Shown: positions 36,354 to 46,253, counted from the first letter of the stretch. The stretch is 64,000 nucleotides of DNA from Acidobacteriota bacterium (GCA_003696155.1 RFFP01000015.1:1-64000); one strand, 5' to 3'. Translations and numbers: made by a program. The notes: generated by a model not told the origin, from the sequence alone.

Positions 36354-36593
36354 CTATCCCTGTGGGCTCTCTTCCTCTACTTCTTCCTCCTCCTCACCCC
36401 TGCCAAGGTAGAGCTCCAGCTCCGCAACGGTGGACTCCATAAGTTTGTCTTCTAGTATGCCCTTTATGAGTCTGTTAAGCTTCCTTTCATCCCCCATAGC
36501 TATACCATTCAGAACGTAGTATAGCCTTTTGGGTAGTGAAAGAGCCACTCTTTTATATCTTGGACCACCCTTTTTTCTTGCCTTTCTTGCCAT
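36354..36593 (-). CDS. Small basic-then-acidic protein upstream of hisC
   Basis: A 79-aa protein that I do not recognise: a strongly basic head (ARKARKKGGPRYKR), a helical middle (LPKRLYYVLNGIAMGDERKLNRLIKGILEDKL) resembling ribbon-helix-helix or RNA-binding regulators, and a Glu-rich tail. The start is set at the second ATG (36593), because AGGAGGT lies directly against the first ATG but seven bases before the second. It may be a DNA-binding regulator; this is unproven. Confidence 0.65.
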   Translation of the reverse strand: MARKARKKGGPRYKRVALSLPKRLYYVLNGIAMGDERKLNRLIKGILEDKLMESTVAELELYLGRGEEEEEVEEESPQG

Positions 36594-36633
36594 TTTCATA
36601 CCTCCTCTTTTATATGTTCTTTAAAATTATATC

Positions 36634-37344
36634 ATGCTTATCGCTATGCTATTAGTTATCTTAATGACTTCAATCATAGAAGGCAAAAACTTATTTCCAC
36701 AGGATGCTGATGTTTTATTTATTACGGAAGAGCATACGAGTAAAGAAGACCATAGGTTCCAACTTGAGATGATTAAACTCCTTTATGAAAAGCATAAAAG
36801 GGTTGTGATAGCTATGGAGATGTTTCAGCAAAGCTTTCAAGGAGTTTTAGACAAATATGTAAGCTGTGAAATAGAAGAGGAGGAAATGTTAAGAAGGACA
36901 GAATATAGTAAGAGATGGGGCTATGATCCAGAACTCTACAGAGATATATGGAGGTTTGCAAAGGAAAAGGGTATAAGAATCTTCGCCATAAACTTGCCAT
37001 CGGAACTGTTGCAGGCCATAAGGTCCAACGGCCTGAAAGACACCAAAAGTCCAATGATTCCACAACCAATAATATCACAGACAGAAAAAGAGAGGGAAAG
37101 ACTGCGACAGGTGCTCAAGAATCATCCAAAGGTTGATGAGGAACGTTTCTTTGATGTGCAGAATGCTTGGGATAACGGCATGGCCCTGGCCATCGCAAGG
37201 ATTTTAGAAAGTTATCCTGAGTACAAGGTGGTGGTTTTACTCGGAAGGGGCCATGCGGAGGATTACGATGAAGGGGTGCCAAGAAGGTTGAGAGCTTTAA
37301 GGCCCAACGTGAGGATGGTAATACTGCGGAGGGAAGGCTCCTAG
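36634..37344 (+). CDS. ChaN/DUF399-like protein
   Basis: A 236-aa protein with an N-terminal hydrophobic segment (MLIAMLLVILMTSII) that is a signal peptide or anchor. The ChaN pattern is seen in FITEEHTSKEDHRFQLEMIK, VVIAMEMFQQSFQGVLDKYV and the C-terminal VVLLGRGHAEDYDEGVPRRL. ChaN-type proteins bind heme and are linked to iron uptake. The usual GE-x-H is EEH here. TAAAAT is six bases before the ATG. The stop shares CTAG with the convergent recR. Confidence 0.8.
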   Translation: MLIAMLLVILMTSIIEGKNLFPQDADVLFITEEHTSKEDHRFQLEMIKLLYEKHKRVVIAMEMFQQSFQGVLDKYVSCEIEEEEMLRRTEYSKRWGYDPELYRDIWRFAKEKGIRIFAINLPSELLQAIRSNGLKDTKSPMIPQPIISQTEKERERLRQVLKNHPKVDEERFFDVQNAWDNGMALAIARILESYPEYKVVVLLGRGHAEDYDEGVPRRLRALRPNVRMVILRREGS

Positions 37345-37955
37345 AGGGATTTCCTATTTTCAATGGATTTTTCAAGGGACAGTTCATCCGCAAGCTCAAT
37401 CATGGAGCCAAACTGAAGGCCATAAGATATGCGGGTTATCTTTACATTGGGAAAGCGTTTTCTTATGAGCTTTGCAAGATAGTTGGCGGTAGCCTCACCC
37501 TCAAGGTTGGGATTGGTTGCCAGTATAACTTCCTTTACCGTGTACCTCTCAATTCTATCCATAAGGGGTTCTATGTTTAAGTCTTTGGGGGACACGCCTT
37601 CGAGGGGTGCAATCCTACCACCGAGCACATGGTATACGCCCGTATACCTCTCAAGCCTCTCTATGGCAAAAGCATCTTGAGATTCCTCCACCACACATAT
37701 GAATCTTCTGTTTCTCTTGGAGTCTGCGCACACTTTACACAGCTCCTCCTCCGTGTAAAGCCCGCACTCGGAGCACGGTCTTATCTTCTGGCTCACAACT
37801 CGGAGGGCATCCACGAGGGATAGCCTATCCTCCTGTTTAAGTTTAAGGAGGTTGTAAAGAAACCTCATAGCCCCTCTCTCACCGTATGTTGGTATCTGGG
37901 TAAGCCTCTGAAGGGACTCTTTTATGGATGGTGGGACAACCTCTTCGAAGGACAT
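37341..37955 (-). CDS. recR: Recombination mediator RecR
   Basis: Works with RecF/RecO to load RecA on gapped DNA. The 204-aa protein has an N-terminal helix-hairpin-helix (IPTYGERGAMRF), a Cys4 zinc finger (CSECGLYTEEELCKVC) and a Toprim domain (VVEESQDAFAIERL, VILATNPNLEGEATANYLA). It follows gcvPA by seven bases. Confidence 0.95.
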   Translation of the reverse strand: MSFEEVVPPSIKESLQRLTQIPTYGERGAMRFLYNLLKLKQEDRLSLVDALRVVSQKIRPCSECGLYTEEELCKVCADSKRNRRFICVVEESQDAFAIERLERYTGVYHVLGGRIAPLEGVSPKDLNIEPLMDRIERYTVKEVILATNPNLEGEATANYLAKLIRKRFPNVKITRISYGLQFGSMIELADELSLEKSIENRKSL

Positions 37956-37962
37956 TGTATTA

Positions 37963-39288
37963 TTATGCCACCTTAAGGGAAGCTATTTTCTTTAAAAGAC
38001 CGTCCAGCTCATCCCTGGTTCTCTTTTCGGTAACCGCAAGCAGGGTTGTATCCTTATATCCGAAGTTCTTTAGCAAGACCCCAAAGAGTATGCCCTCCCT
38101 AAGAAGGGTTTTGTGTAAATCCTCCATGTTGGGGTGTTTTACGGGAAACTCCCACAGATGCTTACCTGCAAAAACCTCAGAGAAGCCCATTCTTAGCAGC
38201 TCTCTTTTCATATACATGGCCTTGGAAAGGCTATGCAGAGCAACCTCCCTTAAGCCTTCTTTACCAAGCAGAACCATGTAAAGGAGGTTAGCAAGTGCAG
38301 TAAGGTTTTGATTGGTGCATATGTTAGAGGTAGCCCTCTCCCTTCTGATGTGCTGCTCCCTTGCCTGAAGTATGAGCGTAAAGGCCCTTTTCCCCTCTAT
38401 ATCCTCACCAAGCCCCACAATCCTTCCTGGCATCTTCCTAACATACCTCTCTCTTGTGGCAAAGAAGCCAGCGTACGGACCCCCAAAGTTGAGGGGAAGG
38501 CCCATCTGCTGACCCTCGCCAACCACCACATCAGCATCAAAATCCCCCGGCGGCTTTAGGACCGAAAGCGCTATAGGGTCCGCAACCACCACAAGGGGCA
38601 CCTCGTACATGTTCTTTAGCTTTGCTATATCCTCCAGGGGTTCTAGATAACCCAAAAAGTTGGGATACTGAACCCCAATAGCGTGCGTCTGTCCGTCCTT
38701 TAAAAGCTCCTCAAGGCGGTTCAGGTCTGTGTGCCCATCTTGGTCAATGGGACAGTAAACTATCTCATCGCCATAACCTAATAGATAGGTTTCTACCACC
38801 CGTGCGTAAAGTGGGTTTACACCCCTTGAAAGCACTACCCTTTTACCTTTATCCTTTATGGCCCTTGCCATGAGAATACCTTCTGCAAGGGCACTCGCCC
38901 CATCGTATAGACTTGCGTTAGCAACTTCCATACCAGTAAGCTCACATATAAGGCTCTGATATTCAAAGAGGGCCTGTAGAGTCCCCTGGGAAGCCTCCGG
39001 TTGATAGGGAGTATAGGCTGTTAGGAACTCCCCTCTGTTTAATAATTGCCATAAGGCCGACGGTATTATCCTGTCATAAGCACCAAAACCGGCAAGACAT
39101 AAGAGTTCCCTATTTACCCTGCTTGCCTTGCCAAAGTATCTCCTTAATTCTTCCTCGCTCTTTGGCTCCGGGAGTTTAGGTTTTGAAAGGAGAGATGGGT
39201 CTATATGAGAAAAGAGATCCTCTAAAGTCTCGAGCCCCAAAAAGCTGAGTATGTCTCTCCTTTCTTCCTCTGAATGGGGTATGTACAT
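37963..39288 (-). CDS. gcvPA: Glycine dehydrogenase (decarboxylating) subunit 1
   Basis: The N-terminal half of the split P-protein, which decarboxylates glycine and moves the aminomethyl group onto lipoyl GcvH, or runs in reverse to make glycine. It has 441 aa; YTPYQPEASQGTLQALFEYQS and NASLYDGASALAEG are typical. The PLP lysine resides on the partner subunit GcvPB, which is not in the window. The start overlaps the gcvH stop (TAATG). Confidence 0.95.
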   Translation of the reverse strand: MYIPHSEEERRDILSFLGLETLEDLFSHIDPSLLSKPKLPEPKSEEELRRYFGKASRVNRELLCLAGFGAYDRIIPSALWQLLNRGEFLTAYTPYQPEASQGTLQALFEYQSLICELTGMEVANASLYDGASALAEGILMARAIKDKGKRVVLSRGVNPLYARVVETYLLGYGDEIVYCPIDQDGHTDLNRLEELLKDGQTHAIGVQYPNFLGYLEPLEDIAKLKNMYEVPLVVVADPIALSVLKPPGDFDADVVVGEGQQMGLPLNFGGPYAGFFATRERYVRKMPGRIVGLGEDIEGKRAFTLILQAREQHIRRERATSNICTNQNLTALANLLYMVLLGKEGLREVALHSLSKAMYMKRELLRMGFSEVFAGKHLWEFPVKHPNMEDLHKTLLREGILFGVLLKNFGYKDTTLLAVTEKRTRDELDGLLKKIASLKVA

Positions 39289-39818
39289 TAACGTTCCCTT
39301 TCCTCGTAGCCCAGCTCCTCCTCCGGAAGGGCTTCTAGGGACTCTTCCACACCTTCGCTAAGCTCTTCCTCTGGAAGGTTTAGCCTAACAGTTTCTCCTT
39401 TCTCGTCTTTTATGACTTCCACAAGCAATTGGGCGTAGTCCTGGGCAGGCATGAGGTCTTCCACTTCCATGGGGTCGGAGAGCTCTATCACCGCAATCCA
39501 ACCATCTTCGTAAGGTGATTCATTTACAAGGTGGGGCTCGTCGTTTAGAACCTCGTTAACCTCAACCACAACACCCGATAGAGGTGCGTATATGGGCGAC
39601 ACGCTCTTGACCGATTCTATGTTCGCCACAGCATCACCGCTTTCATAGCTTTCCCCCACCGATGGTAGGTCCACATAAACCACATCACCTAGCTCCTTTT
39701 GAGCATAGTCTGTTATGCCTATCCAAGCTTTGTTCCCCCTTATAAGAGCCCATTCATGCTCCTTTGTGTAGTACCTATCCCCTTTGACTATGTACTTACC
39801 AACCATTATGTCTTCCAT
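39288..39818 (-). CDS. gcvH: Glycine cleavage system H protein with acidic tail
   Basis: The lipoyl carrier of the glycine cleavage system. The core has KEHEWALIRGNKAWIGITDYAQKELGDVVYVDLP and the lipoylation site NIESVKSVSPIYAP (K71). At 176 aa it is longer than the usual 125-135 because of a C-terminal tail of about 30 residues that is mostly Glu and Leu. AGGAGG lies six bases before the ATG. It directly precedes gcvPA. Confidence 0.94.
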   Translation of the reverse strand: MEDIMVGKYIVKGDRYYTKEHEWALIRGNKAWIGITDYAQKELGDVVYVDLPSVGESYESGDAVANIESVKSVSPIYAPLSGVVVEVNEVLNDEPHLVNESPYEDGWIAVIELSDPMEVEDLMPAQDYAQLLVEVIKDEKGETVRLNLPEEELSEGVEESLEALPEEELGYEERER

Positions 39819-39829
39819 AGCATGCCTCC

Positions 39830-40312
39830 TTATAACGTTTCATACTCTATCCCATAGTCTCCCTTTAATCTTTCTATGACATTCAAAAAATCCACCTCTT
39901 CACCGATGTAGCCCTCAATGGTTCTTATAAGATAATCAAGGTCCACCAGCCTGAAAAGTGCCACTCCTTTCCACTTACTGTTAATAGCGTATATGATATT
40001 CTTTCTTCTCTTACTTATAAACTCCTTTAACTTATCGTTGCTTAACTCCTCTGCTGCATTTAACACCAAAACATCGTTGCCCCTAAGCTTTCTAAGACCT
40101 TTGTATATGCCGTAAAGTAGCGTTCCTTTGTCATTCCTTATAAAAACAAGGTCCGGGAAAAGGTCAATGAGGTTCTTCATCTCCGAGGTTATAACCGCAT
40201 AGATACTGTCTGGCCCTATAAGCCTCTTTAAGGTGCTTACCTTATTAGAGAGCTTTTGCACCCAGTCTTTTTCCTGTATTAGTTTGGAATGAAGCACAAG
40301 AAGCGCCTTCAT
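39830..40312 (-). CDS. Uncharacterised protein upstream of gcvH
   Basis: A 160-aa basic protein that I do not recognise. It starts with a beta strand MKALLVLHSK, and the middle NDKGTLLYGIYKGLRKLRGNDVLVLNAAEEL recalls GT-A nucleotidyltransferases of the MobA kind, but the usual N-terminal LAGGxxxR loop is missing. The resemblance may be accidental. TATTAT lies six bases before the ATG. Confidence 0.6.
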   Translation of the reverse strand: MKALLVLHSKLIQEKDWVQKLSNKVSTLKRLIGPDSIYAVITSEMKNLIDLFPDLVFIRNDKGTLLYGIYKGLRKLRGNDVLVLNAAEELSNDKLKEFISKRRKNIIYAINSKWKGVALFRLVDLDYLIRTIEGYIGEEVDFLNVIERLKGDYGIEYETL

Positions 40313-40348
40313 ACTGCTATAATATTATAAGCTTCTTCGGAGGTTAAA

Positions 40349-41449
40349 ATGTCAAAGATAAGATTGGCAATAGCGGGCGTTGGAAACTGTGCAAGTAGTC
40401 TAATCCAAGGGATTTATTACTATGCGAGGAAGAGAGAAGAGGTTAGCGGTTTGATGTTTGAAGACGTGGGCGGCTACAAGCCGTGGGATATTGAAGTTGT
40501 GGCAGCCTGGGACATAGACGAGAGGAAGGTTGGGAAAGATGTAGCTGAAGCTATATTTTCAGAGCCAAACTGTACGGCGGTCTTTGAGCCTAGCGTTCCA
40601 AAGACGGGTGTTAGGGTAAGGATGGGCAAGGTTCTTGACGGCTATGCAAGCCATATGGCCAATTACCCACCGGAGAGAAGCTTTGTTCTGGCAAGAGAAA
40701 AAGAGGACGAGCTTGAGGACGTGGTCAGGGTTTTAAAGGAATCAGGGGCAGAGGTTCTGATAAACTACGTTCCCGTTGGTTCTGAAGAGGCAGCAAGGTT
40801 TTATGCGGAAGCATGCCTAAGGGCTGGCGTGTCCTTTATAAACGGCATGCCCACCTTCATAGTCTCCGACCCACAGTGGGCAAAGAGGTTTGAAGAGGAG
40901 GGTATACCTGCTGTAGGAGACGATATAAAGTCTCAGGTTGGAGCGACCATAGTTCACAGGACTTTGGTACAACTTTTCCTCGAGAGGGGCGTAAAGATAG
41001 ACAGGACCTACCAACTGAACTTCGGCGGTAACACAGACTTTCTTAACATGTTAGAAAGGGATAGACTAAGAACAAAGAAGATATCAAAGACACAGGCCGT
41101 CTCTTCCCTTATACCTTATCAGATGGACCCCTTTAGCATACACATAGGACCTTCCGACTGGGTTCCGTGGCTAAAGGATAGGAAGATAGCCTACATCAGG
41201 ATAGAAGGTAGGCTTTTCGGCGATGTACCCATGTACGTGGAACTAAAGCTTGACGTGGAGGATTCTCCCAACAGCGCAGGTTCTATGATAGATGCTATAA
41301 GGTGTTGCAAGCTTGCCAGGGATAGGGGTATAGCAGGACCTCTCTACTCCATAAGCGCTTACACCATGAAACACCCACCTGTCCAGTATCCCGACTGGCA
41401 GGCGAGGAAAATGGTAGAAGAGTTCATAAGTGGAGAGCGCGAAAGGTAG
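40349..41449 (+). CDS. ino1: myo-Inositol-1-phosphate synthase
   Basis: Cyclises glucose-6-phosphate to inositol-1-phosphate with NAD; the product can serve inositol phospholipids or osmolytes (di-myo-inositol phosphate) in thermophiles. Family marks are [17 protein letters not shown] at the start (dinucleotide loop), [27 protein letters not shown] and [12 protein letters not shown] length of 366 aa fits the prokaryotic form. TATAAT and a clear GGAGG lie upstream. It overlaps waaA by 20 bp. Confidence 0.92.
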   Translation: MSKIRLAIAGVGNCASSLIQGIYYYARKREEVSGLMFEDVGGYKPWDIEVVAAWDIDERKVGKDVAEAIFSEPNCTAVFEPSVPKTGVRVRMGKVLDGYASHMANYPPERSFVLAREKEDELEDVVRVLKESGAEVLINYVPVGSEEAARFYAEACLRAGVSFINGMPTFIVSDPQWAKRFEEEGIPAVGDDIKSQVGATIVHRTLVQLFLERGVKIDRTYQLNFGGNTDFLNMLERDRLRTKKISKTQAVSSLIPYQMDPFSIHIGPSDWVPWLKDRKIAYIRIEGRLFGDVPMYVELKLDVEDSPNSAGSMIDAIRCCKLARDRGIAGPLYSISAYTMKHPPVQYPDWQARKMVEEFISGERER

Positions 41450-42479
41450 CCTGTGGTTTCATGTTGCAAGCGTAGGGGAATTTAACACTGCCAAACCCAT
41501 ACTTAAATGGCTCCAGAAAAGATACAAGATAGTCTTAACTTACTTCTCCCCGAGGGCAAAGGAGTACATAAGCAAACAGGAGGGTTATTACCATAGTTTA
41601 GAGAGGCTCCCTCTGGACCTTCCTACTACAATTAGGTCCTTTGAAAGAAGGATAGAACCGCTTGCCATAATGGTTATGGAAAGGGAACTTTGGCCATCAC
41701 TGCTACTTTTTACACGTTCTCCAAAGGTTTGGCTCAACGCCTACTCCAGGGGAGGCTTAAGGGAGAGGCTCCTAAGTAAAAGGTTTGAGCTGATACTCAC
41801 AAAAGGGCAGAAGGATAGGGAAAGGCTCCTATCCTACGGTTGCAGGCATGTTGCAGTATGTGGAAATCTCAAGTTTGTCCTTGAGGAACCCCCACCAACA
41901 GGCTTGAGGTTAAGTCCTTCTAAAGTTATCCTTGCAGGTAGCACCCATCCTGGGGAAGAGGAGCTCCTTAGATGGGTATTTACAAGGCTTAGAGAAGAGT
42001 TCAAAGACCTAAGGCTTATAGTAGCACCTAGGCATACGGCAAGGGCTATGGAAGTCTTCCAGATCTTTGAGGGCTTCAGAAGGTCATTAAGAAGCAAAGA
42101 GGAAGAAGACTGGGACATTCTCGTGGTTGACACCTTAGGAGAGCTCTTCTCCATATACCGACATGCCACGGTGGCCTTCGTGGGGGGCACCTTTGTACCC
42201 GTTGGTGGGCATAACATCTTAGAACCTGCCTACTTTGGCAAGCCTGTAGTCTATGGACCTTACACCCAAAAGGTGGAAGACATGAGAGAGTTTCTCGAAG
42301 ATGCAAACCTTGGCTTTCAGGTGAAGGATGGAGAAGAGCTTTACAGAACTTTAAAAGCACTGCTAAAAGAAAAAAAATCGTGCATAAGTCACAACCTAAA
42401 GGAGTACTCTGAAAGGATAATGTCCTGCTATCTTGCCCATCTAGAAGGATTTCTTGAGAGATATAATACTAAGGAATGA
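41430..42479 (+). CDS. waaA: 3-deoxy-D-manno-octulosonic acid transferase
   Basis: Transfers Kdo from CMP-Kdo to lipid A precursor; a GT30 enzyme at the inner membrane. [17 protein letters not shown] (catalytic Glu17), [25 protein letters not shown] and [10 protein letters not shown] are the hallmarks and resemble Aquifex WaaA. The start is GTG, overlapping ino1 by 20 bp; about 16 N-terminal residues of the Aquifex protein have no counterpart. It indicates a Kdo-containing outer membrane lipid. Confidence 0.93.
   Translation: MESAKGSLWFHVASVGEFNTAKPILKWLQKRYKIVLTYFSPRAKEYISKQEGYYHSLERLPLDLPTTIRSFERRIEPLAIMVMERELWPSLLLFTRSPKVWLNAYSRGGLRERLLSKRFELILTKGQKDRERLLSYGCRHVAVCGNLKFVLEEPPPTGLRLSPSKVILAGSTHPGEEELLRWVFTRLREEFKDLRLIVAPRHTARAMEVFQIFEGFRRSLRSKEEEDWDILVVDTLGELFSIYRHATVAFVGGTFVPVGGHNILEPAYFGKPVVYGPYTQKVEDMREFLEDANLGFQVKDGEELYRTLKALLKEKKSCISHNLKEYSERIMSCYLAHLEGFLERYNTKE
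42462..42467 (+). promoter_or_regulatory. -10 element of secD inside waaA
   Basis: TATAAT in the last codons of waaA ends eight bases before the secD ATG, which itself overlaps the waaA stop (ATGA). An AAGGA lies close to the ATG, so ribosome coupling is an alternative. Confidence 0.45.
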
Positions 42480-43969
42480 AAGACTTGAGACTTAACCTTT
42501 TTCTACTTGTAGCTCTTGTGGCTCTGTGTATAGGTGCGGTGGCTCTAAGACCTATAAACCTGGGACTGGACCTAAGGGGTGGCATGTCTATGGTTATCGA
42601 GCCAGACATGAACTATGCCCTAAAGCAGGAGTACGAGAGATACGCAAAAGATATAGAGCTCAAGCTAAGGGAGTCGGGAATAAGAATCCTTGACACCTTA
42701 GGTGAAGAGAGGGGTATATGGATAGAGCTCTTAGAGGTGTCCGACTATGAAAAGCTCCTTAAGGTTATTGAAAAGGACTTTCCGCGCTTTGAAATAGGAG
42801 AAAGGGAAAAGGAAAGGGTGCTTATAAAACTGAAAGAGGTTGAACTCCAGCAGCTAAGGGAGGGGACCCTAACTCAGACCATGGAGGTCTTGCGCAAGAG
42901 GGTAGACGAGCTTGGCGTAGTCCAGCCCGTCATAACCAAGATAGGTGCGGACAGGATACTGGTTGAACTGCCAGGTGTGTTGGACATACAAAGGGCAAAG
43001 TCCATAGTTGGAAGGACAGCACTCTTGGAGCTAAAGCTGGTTGTGGAAAGCGGACCTAGGGAAGCCCTTGAGGGCAAACTTTCAAAGGATACAGAACTGC
43101 TACCGAGCATGGACAACTCCGAATGGTTCTTACTTGAGAAGCTGCCCGTCATAACGGGAGCAGACCTAAAGACTGCTTACACATCCACCGACGAGTTTGG
43201 TATGCCGGCGGTCACTTTTGAGCTTACAGACATAGGCTCCAAGAAGTTTGGGGAGGCAACGGAGAAAAACATTGGCAGAAGGTTGGCCATAGTTTTAGAC
43301 AAAAGGGTGATGTCCGCACCTGTCATAAGGAGTAGGATAACGGATAGGGGGCAGATAAGTGGGAACTTTAAGCCAGAGGAGGCAAAGGAACTGGCTATAG
43401 TCCTAAGGGCTGGAGCCTTACCCACAAAGGTTGAGTTTCTTCAGGAGACGGTAGTAGGTCCCGCTCTAGGAAAGGACGCCATACAGCAGGGCATAAAAGC
43501 TGGTATTTTAGGTTTCTTGCTTCTGGTAATGCTGTTAGTTGTAAGGTACAAGTTTGCAGGGGTGACCGCAACCTTCTCAATCCTTTTAAACGCCCTAATG
43601 CTTTGGGCTGGACTCGTTCTGCTTGGTGGAACCCTCACCCTCCCCGGTATAGCCGGCATAATACTTAACATGGGCATAGCGGTGGACTCAAACGTGCTCA
43701 TATTTGAAAGGGTAAGGGAGGAGCTAAGACTGGGAAACAGCATAAGAAAATCTATAGAGCTGGGCTACAGGAGGACACTGAGCGCTGTATGGGACACCCA
43801 CATAACCTTGTTGGTTGCTGCGCTTATCCTCTTTCAGTTTGGTAGCGGTCCAGTGAAAGGCTTTGCCACAACCCTAACCATAGGCACTATTGCATCCTTT
43901 ATATCCAACGTCTACTTTGCTAAGCAACTATTGGATACTCTCGCTAGGGTTAGGCTTTTCAAAGTCTAG
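42476..43969 (+). CDS. secD: Protein translocase subunit SecD
   Basis: Helps pull exported proteins across the inner membrane using proton motive force. The 497-aa protein has one N-terminal membrane segment (about 8-26) followed by NLGLDLRGGMSMVIE, a large periplasmic region with RRVDELGVVQPVITKIGADRILVELPG, and five C-terminal segments including GMAVDSNVLIFER-like GIAVDSNVLIFERVREELR. No secF follows; the next gene is convergent and shares CTAG. Confidence 0.95.
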   Translation: MKDLRLNLFLLVALVALCIGAVALRPINLGLDLRGGMSMVIEPDMNYALKQEYERYAKDIELKLRESGIRILDTLGEERGIWIELLEVSDYEKLLKVIEKDFPRFEIGEREKERVLIKLKEVELQQLREGTLTQTMEVLRKRVDELGVVQPVITKIGADRILVELPGVLDIQRAKSIVGRTALLELKLVVESGPREALEGKLSKDTELLPSMDNSEWFLLEKLPVITGADLKTAYTSTDEFGMPAVTFELTDIGSKKFGEATEKNIGRRLAIVLDKRVMSAPVIRSRITDRGQISGNFKPEEAKELAIVLRAGALPTKVEFLQETVVGPALGKDAIQQGIKAGILGFLLLVMLLVVRYKFAGVTATFSILLNALMLWAGLVLLGGTLTLPGIAGIILNMGIAVDSNVLIFERVREELRLGNSIRKSIELGYRRTLSAVWDTHITLLVAALILFQFGSGPVKGFATTLTIGTIASFISNVYFAKQLLDTLARVRLFKV

Positions 43970-45180
43970 AGGTAAAGGGTAAAAGGTTTATGCGTATATT
44001 CTATATCCTCCACAAATCTTAGGAAATCTTGCTTACCATCCCTTTGTTCCTTTTTGCTGTTTTGCCTCTGGTCAAAACTGTAAAGGTTGCTGCCGTTCAT
44101 CATCAGAACCTCTATATTGTATCCCAGACTTTGCAAAGAATGTACCAACCTCTGAACCTCGAGAGGTGTGGGTTGTCTGTAGAGTTCTTCGTTTATCTCC
44201 AGAGAGAGCCACAACCTGTTCTTTAAGAAGGACAGCCTAACCTGTGCATCCTCAAGTTTTACATTCAAAATCCTCCGCTCGTTGAAAACCTGCCTTTTCC
44301 CGACTCCGCTTACCTCATAAACCATTTCCTCCTGCCCATCGTGGAAGGTAATCCCAGCTGGGTTTTCACCCCTTCTCAGCTCTTGTCCCTCATAAGAGGT
44401 AGAATTCTTATCTGAGGTATCTACCTCCTGCAGCTCTAACGGATGGCTATGTAAGCTTTCTCCATGTTCTTCTTTACCTTTCCACCTTCCCCATAGGGGA
44501 CCTTTTACTTTGTCTTCACCTGTAAAATCGTAGAGAACAGGCTTTTCAGGAATAAATCTATCCTCAATGTCCTCCCCTTTACCTTTCAGAGCCTTAGGTG
44601 TAGAATCCTTGGCTCTGTTAATTAGAAAATCACCGTTTTCTAAAGAATCTCCAATGGAACCCCTTATTAAATAGGCTTTGTAGTCACTTAAGGGTTCTCG
44701 CAAACTACCAGTCTCATCTCTGCTGAAAAAACTGTTTAAACTTCTATCAGTGTTTAGCTTGGTGGAAGCTTCATGCTCCATAAGATTTTTGTGTTCGTAG
44801 AGGTTATGGAAAGTTCCCTTTTCTGCATCGTTATGGGAGGTTTCTGTTTTCTGTACTTCAGCGTATCCTTCCGGATAATTTTCTCCATCAATAGGAGAAA
44901 CTATCTGCGATTTAACATTTATGAGGTGAACTAGGTGGGCTTGGGGGTTGAGTTCATAACCCAGCATGGGCATATTAGGGGAAATGGTGGACATAAAAAC
45001 ATCCTGCTCGATGGAGTCATTTTCATTAATCGTGTTTAATCCTTCGAGATTTTCGGGTGTGCCTAAGACGATGGATGTAAGAACATCTTCAAAACTTTCA
45101 TTAACCTTATCAATCCTTACCAATGGAGAATAGTTAGCAATGCATATGCCTTGACATAGGTTTAGGAGTTTTTGTTCCAT
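43966..45180 (-). CDS. Probable FliK-like hook-length protein, mostly disordered
   Basis: A 404-aa hydrophilic protein with a long low-complexity, Glu/Ser/Asn-rich N-terminal part (about 1-290). The compact C terminus (about 300-370) reads RILNVKLEDAQVRLSFLKNRLWLSLEINEELYRQ and then an EVQRLVHSLQSLGYN segment, resembling the FliK C-terminal domain in shape. Hook-length proteins typically combine a variable disordered ruler and such a domain. This is moderate evidence only. AAGGGG lies upstream of the ATG. Confidence 0.5.
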   Translation of the reverse strand: MEQKLLNLCQGICIANYSPLVRIDKVNESFEDVLTSIVLGTPENLEGLNTINENDSIEQDVFMSTISPNMPMLGYELNPQAHLVHLINVKSQIVSPIDGENYPEGYAEVQKTETSHNDAEKGTFHNLYEHKNLMEHEASTKLNTDRSLNSFFSRDETGSLREPLSDYKAYLIRGSIGDSLENGDFLINRAKDSTPKALKGKGEDIEDRFIPEKPVLYDFTGEDKVKGPLWGRWKGKEEHGESLHSHPLELQEVDTSDKNSTSYEGQELRRGENPAGITFHDGQEEMVYEVSGVGKRQVFNERRILNVKLEDAQVRLSFLKNRLWLSLEINEELYRQPTPLEVQRLVHSLQSLGYNIEVLMMNGSNLYSFDQRQNSKKEQRDGKQDFLRFVEDIEYTHKPFTLYL

Positions 45181-45266
45181 CCCTATCCCCTTTCTATAAT
45201 TTTAGAAACTTTTTTCAATTTTGCAATAGTCCAACATACGCGTGGTTTAGCTTTATACTAATGTTC

Positions 45267-46253
45267 ATGGAAGTAAGGGCCTTTAAATGGCTAGGCTCCC
45301 ACCTACAGTTACTAGACCAGCGCGAGCTTCCGGAAAGAGAGGTGTGGCTAGATTTAAAGGACTACAGAAAAGTGGCTGAGGCTATAAAGAACATGGCGGT
45401 CAGAGGAGCTCCGGCCATAGGGTGCGTTGCCGCTTACGGCTTTGTACTGGGCATAAAGCAAGGACACGAGCCCACTGAGGTATACAGAACCCTGAGGGAG
45501 ACCAGGCCAACCGCCTATAACCTGTTCTGGGCGCTGGACAGAGTTATGAAGGCTCTAAAAGAAGGCGGAGACGTTGAAGGGGAAGCGGTAAAAATAGAAG
45601 AAGAGGACTACAGGGCTAACAGAAGAATGGGAGAGATTGGAAAGGAGCTTATACCTAAGGGTGCAAGGGTGCTCACCCATTGCAATACGGGAGCCTTAGC
45701 CACCGCAGGATGGGGTACAGCCCTTGGTATTGTGAGGTCTGCTCACTACTCTGGCAAGGACATATTTGTCTGGGTTGATGAGACGAGACCCTTTCTTCAG
45801 GGGTCTAGGCTTACCGCGTGGGAGCTCTCCAAGGAAGGTATACCCCATAGGATAATAACAGATTCAACCGCGGGCTTCCTCATGAAGAAAGGACTGGTAG
45901 ACTGTGTGGTGGTGGGTGCGGATAGGATAACCAGGGACTATTACGTAGCCAACAAGATAGGAACCTACTCCCTATCGGTCCTGACAAAGGTACATGGCAT
46001 ACCCTTCTATGTGGTTGCACCCACGTCCACCTTTGACCATGAATGTATGGGAGAGGAGGGTATAAGGATTGAGGAAAGGTCTGAAGATGAGATAAAGAGC
46101 ATAAAGGGGGTAAGGATTGCACCTTCCGATTCTCCAGCTCTTCACCTTGCCTTTGATGTGACACCACCAGAGAATATAACAGCCATAATAACAGAGGAGG
46201 GTATAATAAAAATTAATGCTGGAGGACTTGTTGAAAGAATTAAAAAGGGATGA
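45267..46253 (+). CDS. mtnA: Methylthioribose-1-phosphate isomerase
   Basis: Converts methylthioribose-1-phosphate to methylthioribulose-1-phosphate, the substrate of mtnB encoded 27 kb away. The eIF2B-like fold is shown by MAVRGAPAIGCVAAYG, RPTAYNLFWALDR, LTHCNTGALATAGWGTALGI (catalytic Cys), VVVGADRITRDYYVANKIGTYSL and HGIPFYVVAPTSTFD. The ORF track begins at 45261, but TATACT (45254-45259) is seven bases before the second ATG, so 45267 is preferred. It overlaps the PilZ gene by 38 bp. Confidence 0.95.
   Translation: MEVRAFKWLGSHLQLLDQRELPEREVWLDLKDYRKVAEAIKNMAVRGAPAIGCVAAYGFVLGIKQGHEPTEVYRTLRETRPTAYNLFWALDRVMKALKEGGDVEGEAVKIEEEDYRANRRMGEIGKELIPKGARVLTHCNTGALATAGWGTALGIVRSAHYSGKDIFVWVDETRPFLQGSRLTAWELSKEGIPHRIITDSTAGFLMKKGLVDCVVVGADRITRDYYVANKIGTYSLSVLTKVHGIPFYVVAPTSTFDHECMGEEGIRIEERSEDEIKSIKGVRIAPSDSPALHLAFDVTPPENITAIITEEGIIKINAGGLVERIKKG
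46202..46207 (+). promoter_or_regulatory. -10 element of the PilZ gene inside mtnA
   Basis: TATAAT in the last codons of mtnA ends eight bases before the PilZ-gene ATG at 46216. No Shine-Dalgarno sequence is visible. Confidence 0.5.

Noticed and set aside
39830-40312. MobA-like nucleotidyltransferase assignment
   Set aside because: The essential N-terminal glycine-rich loop is missing, so only an unknown protein is claimed.
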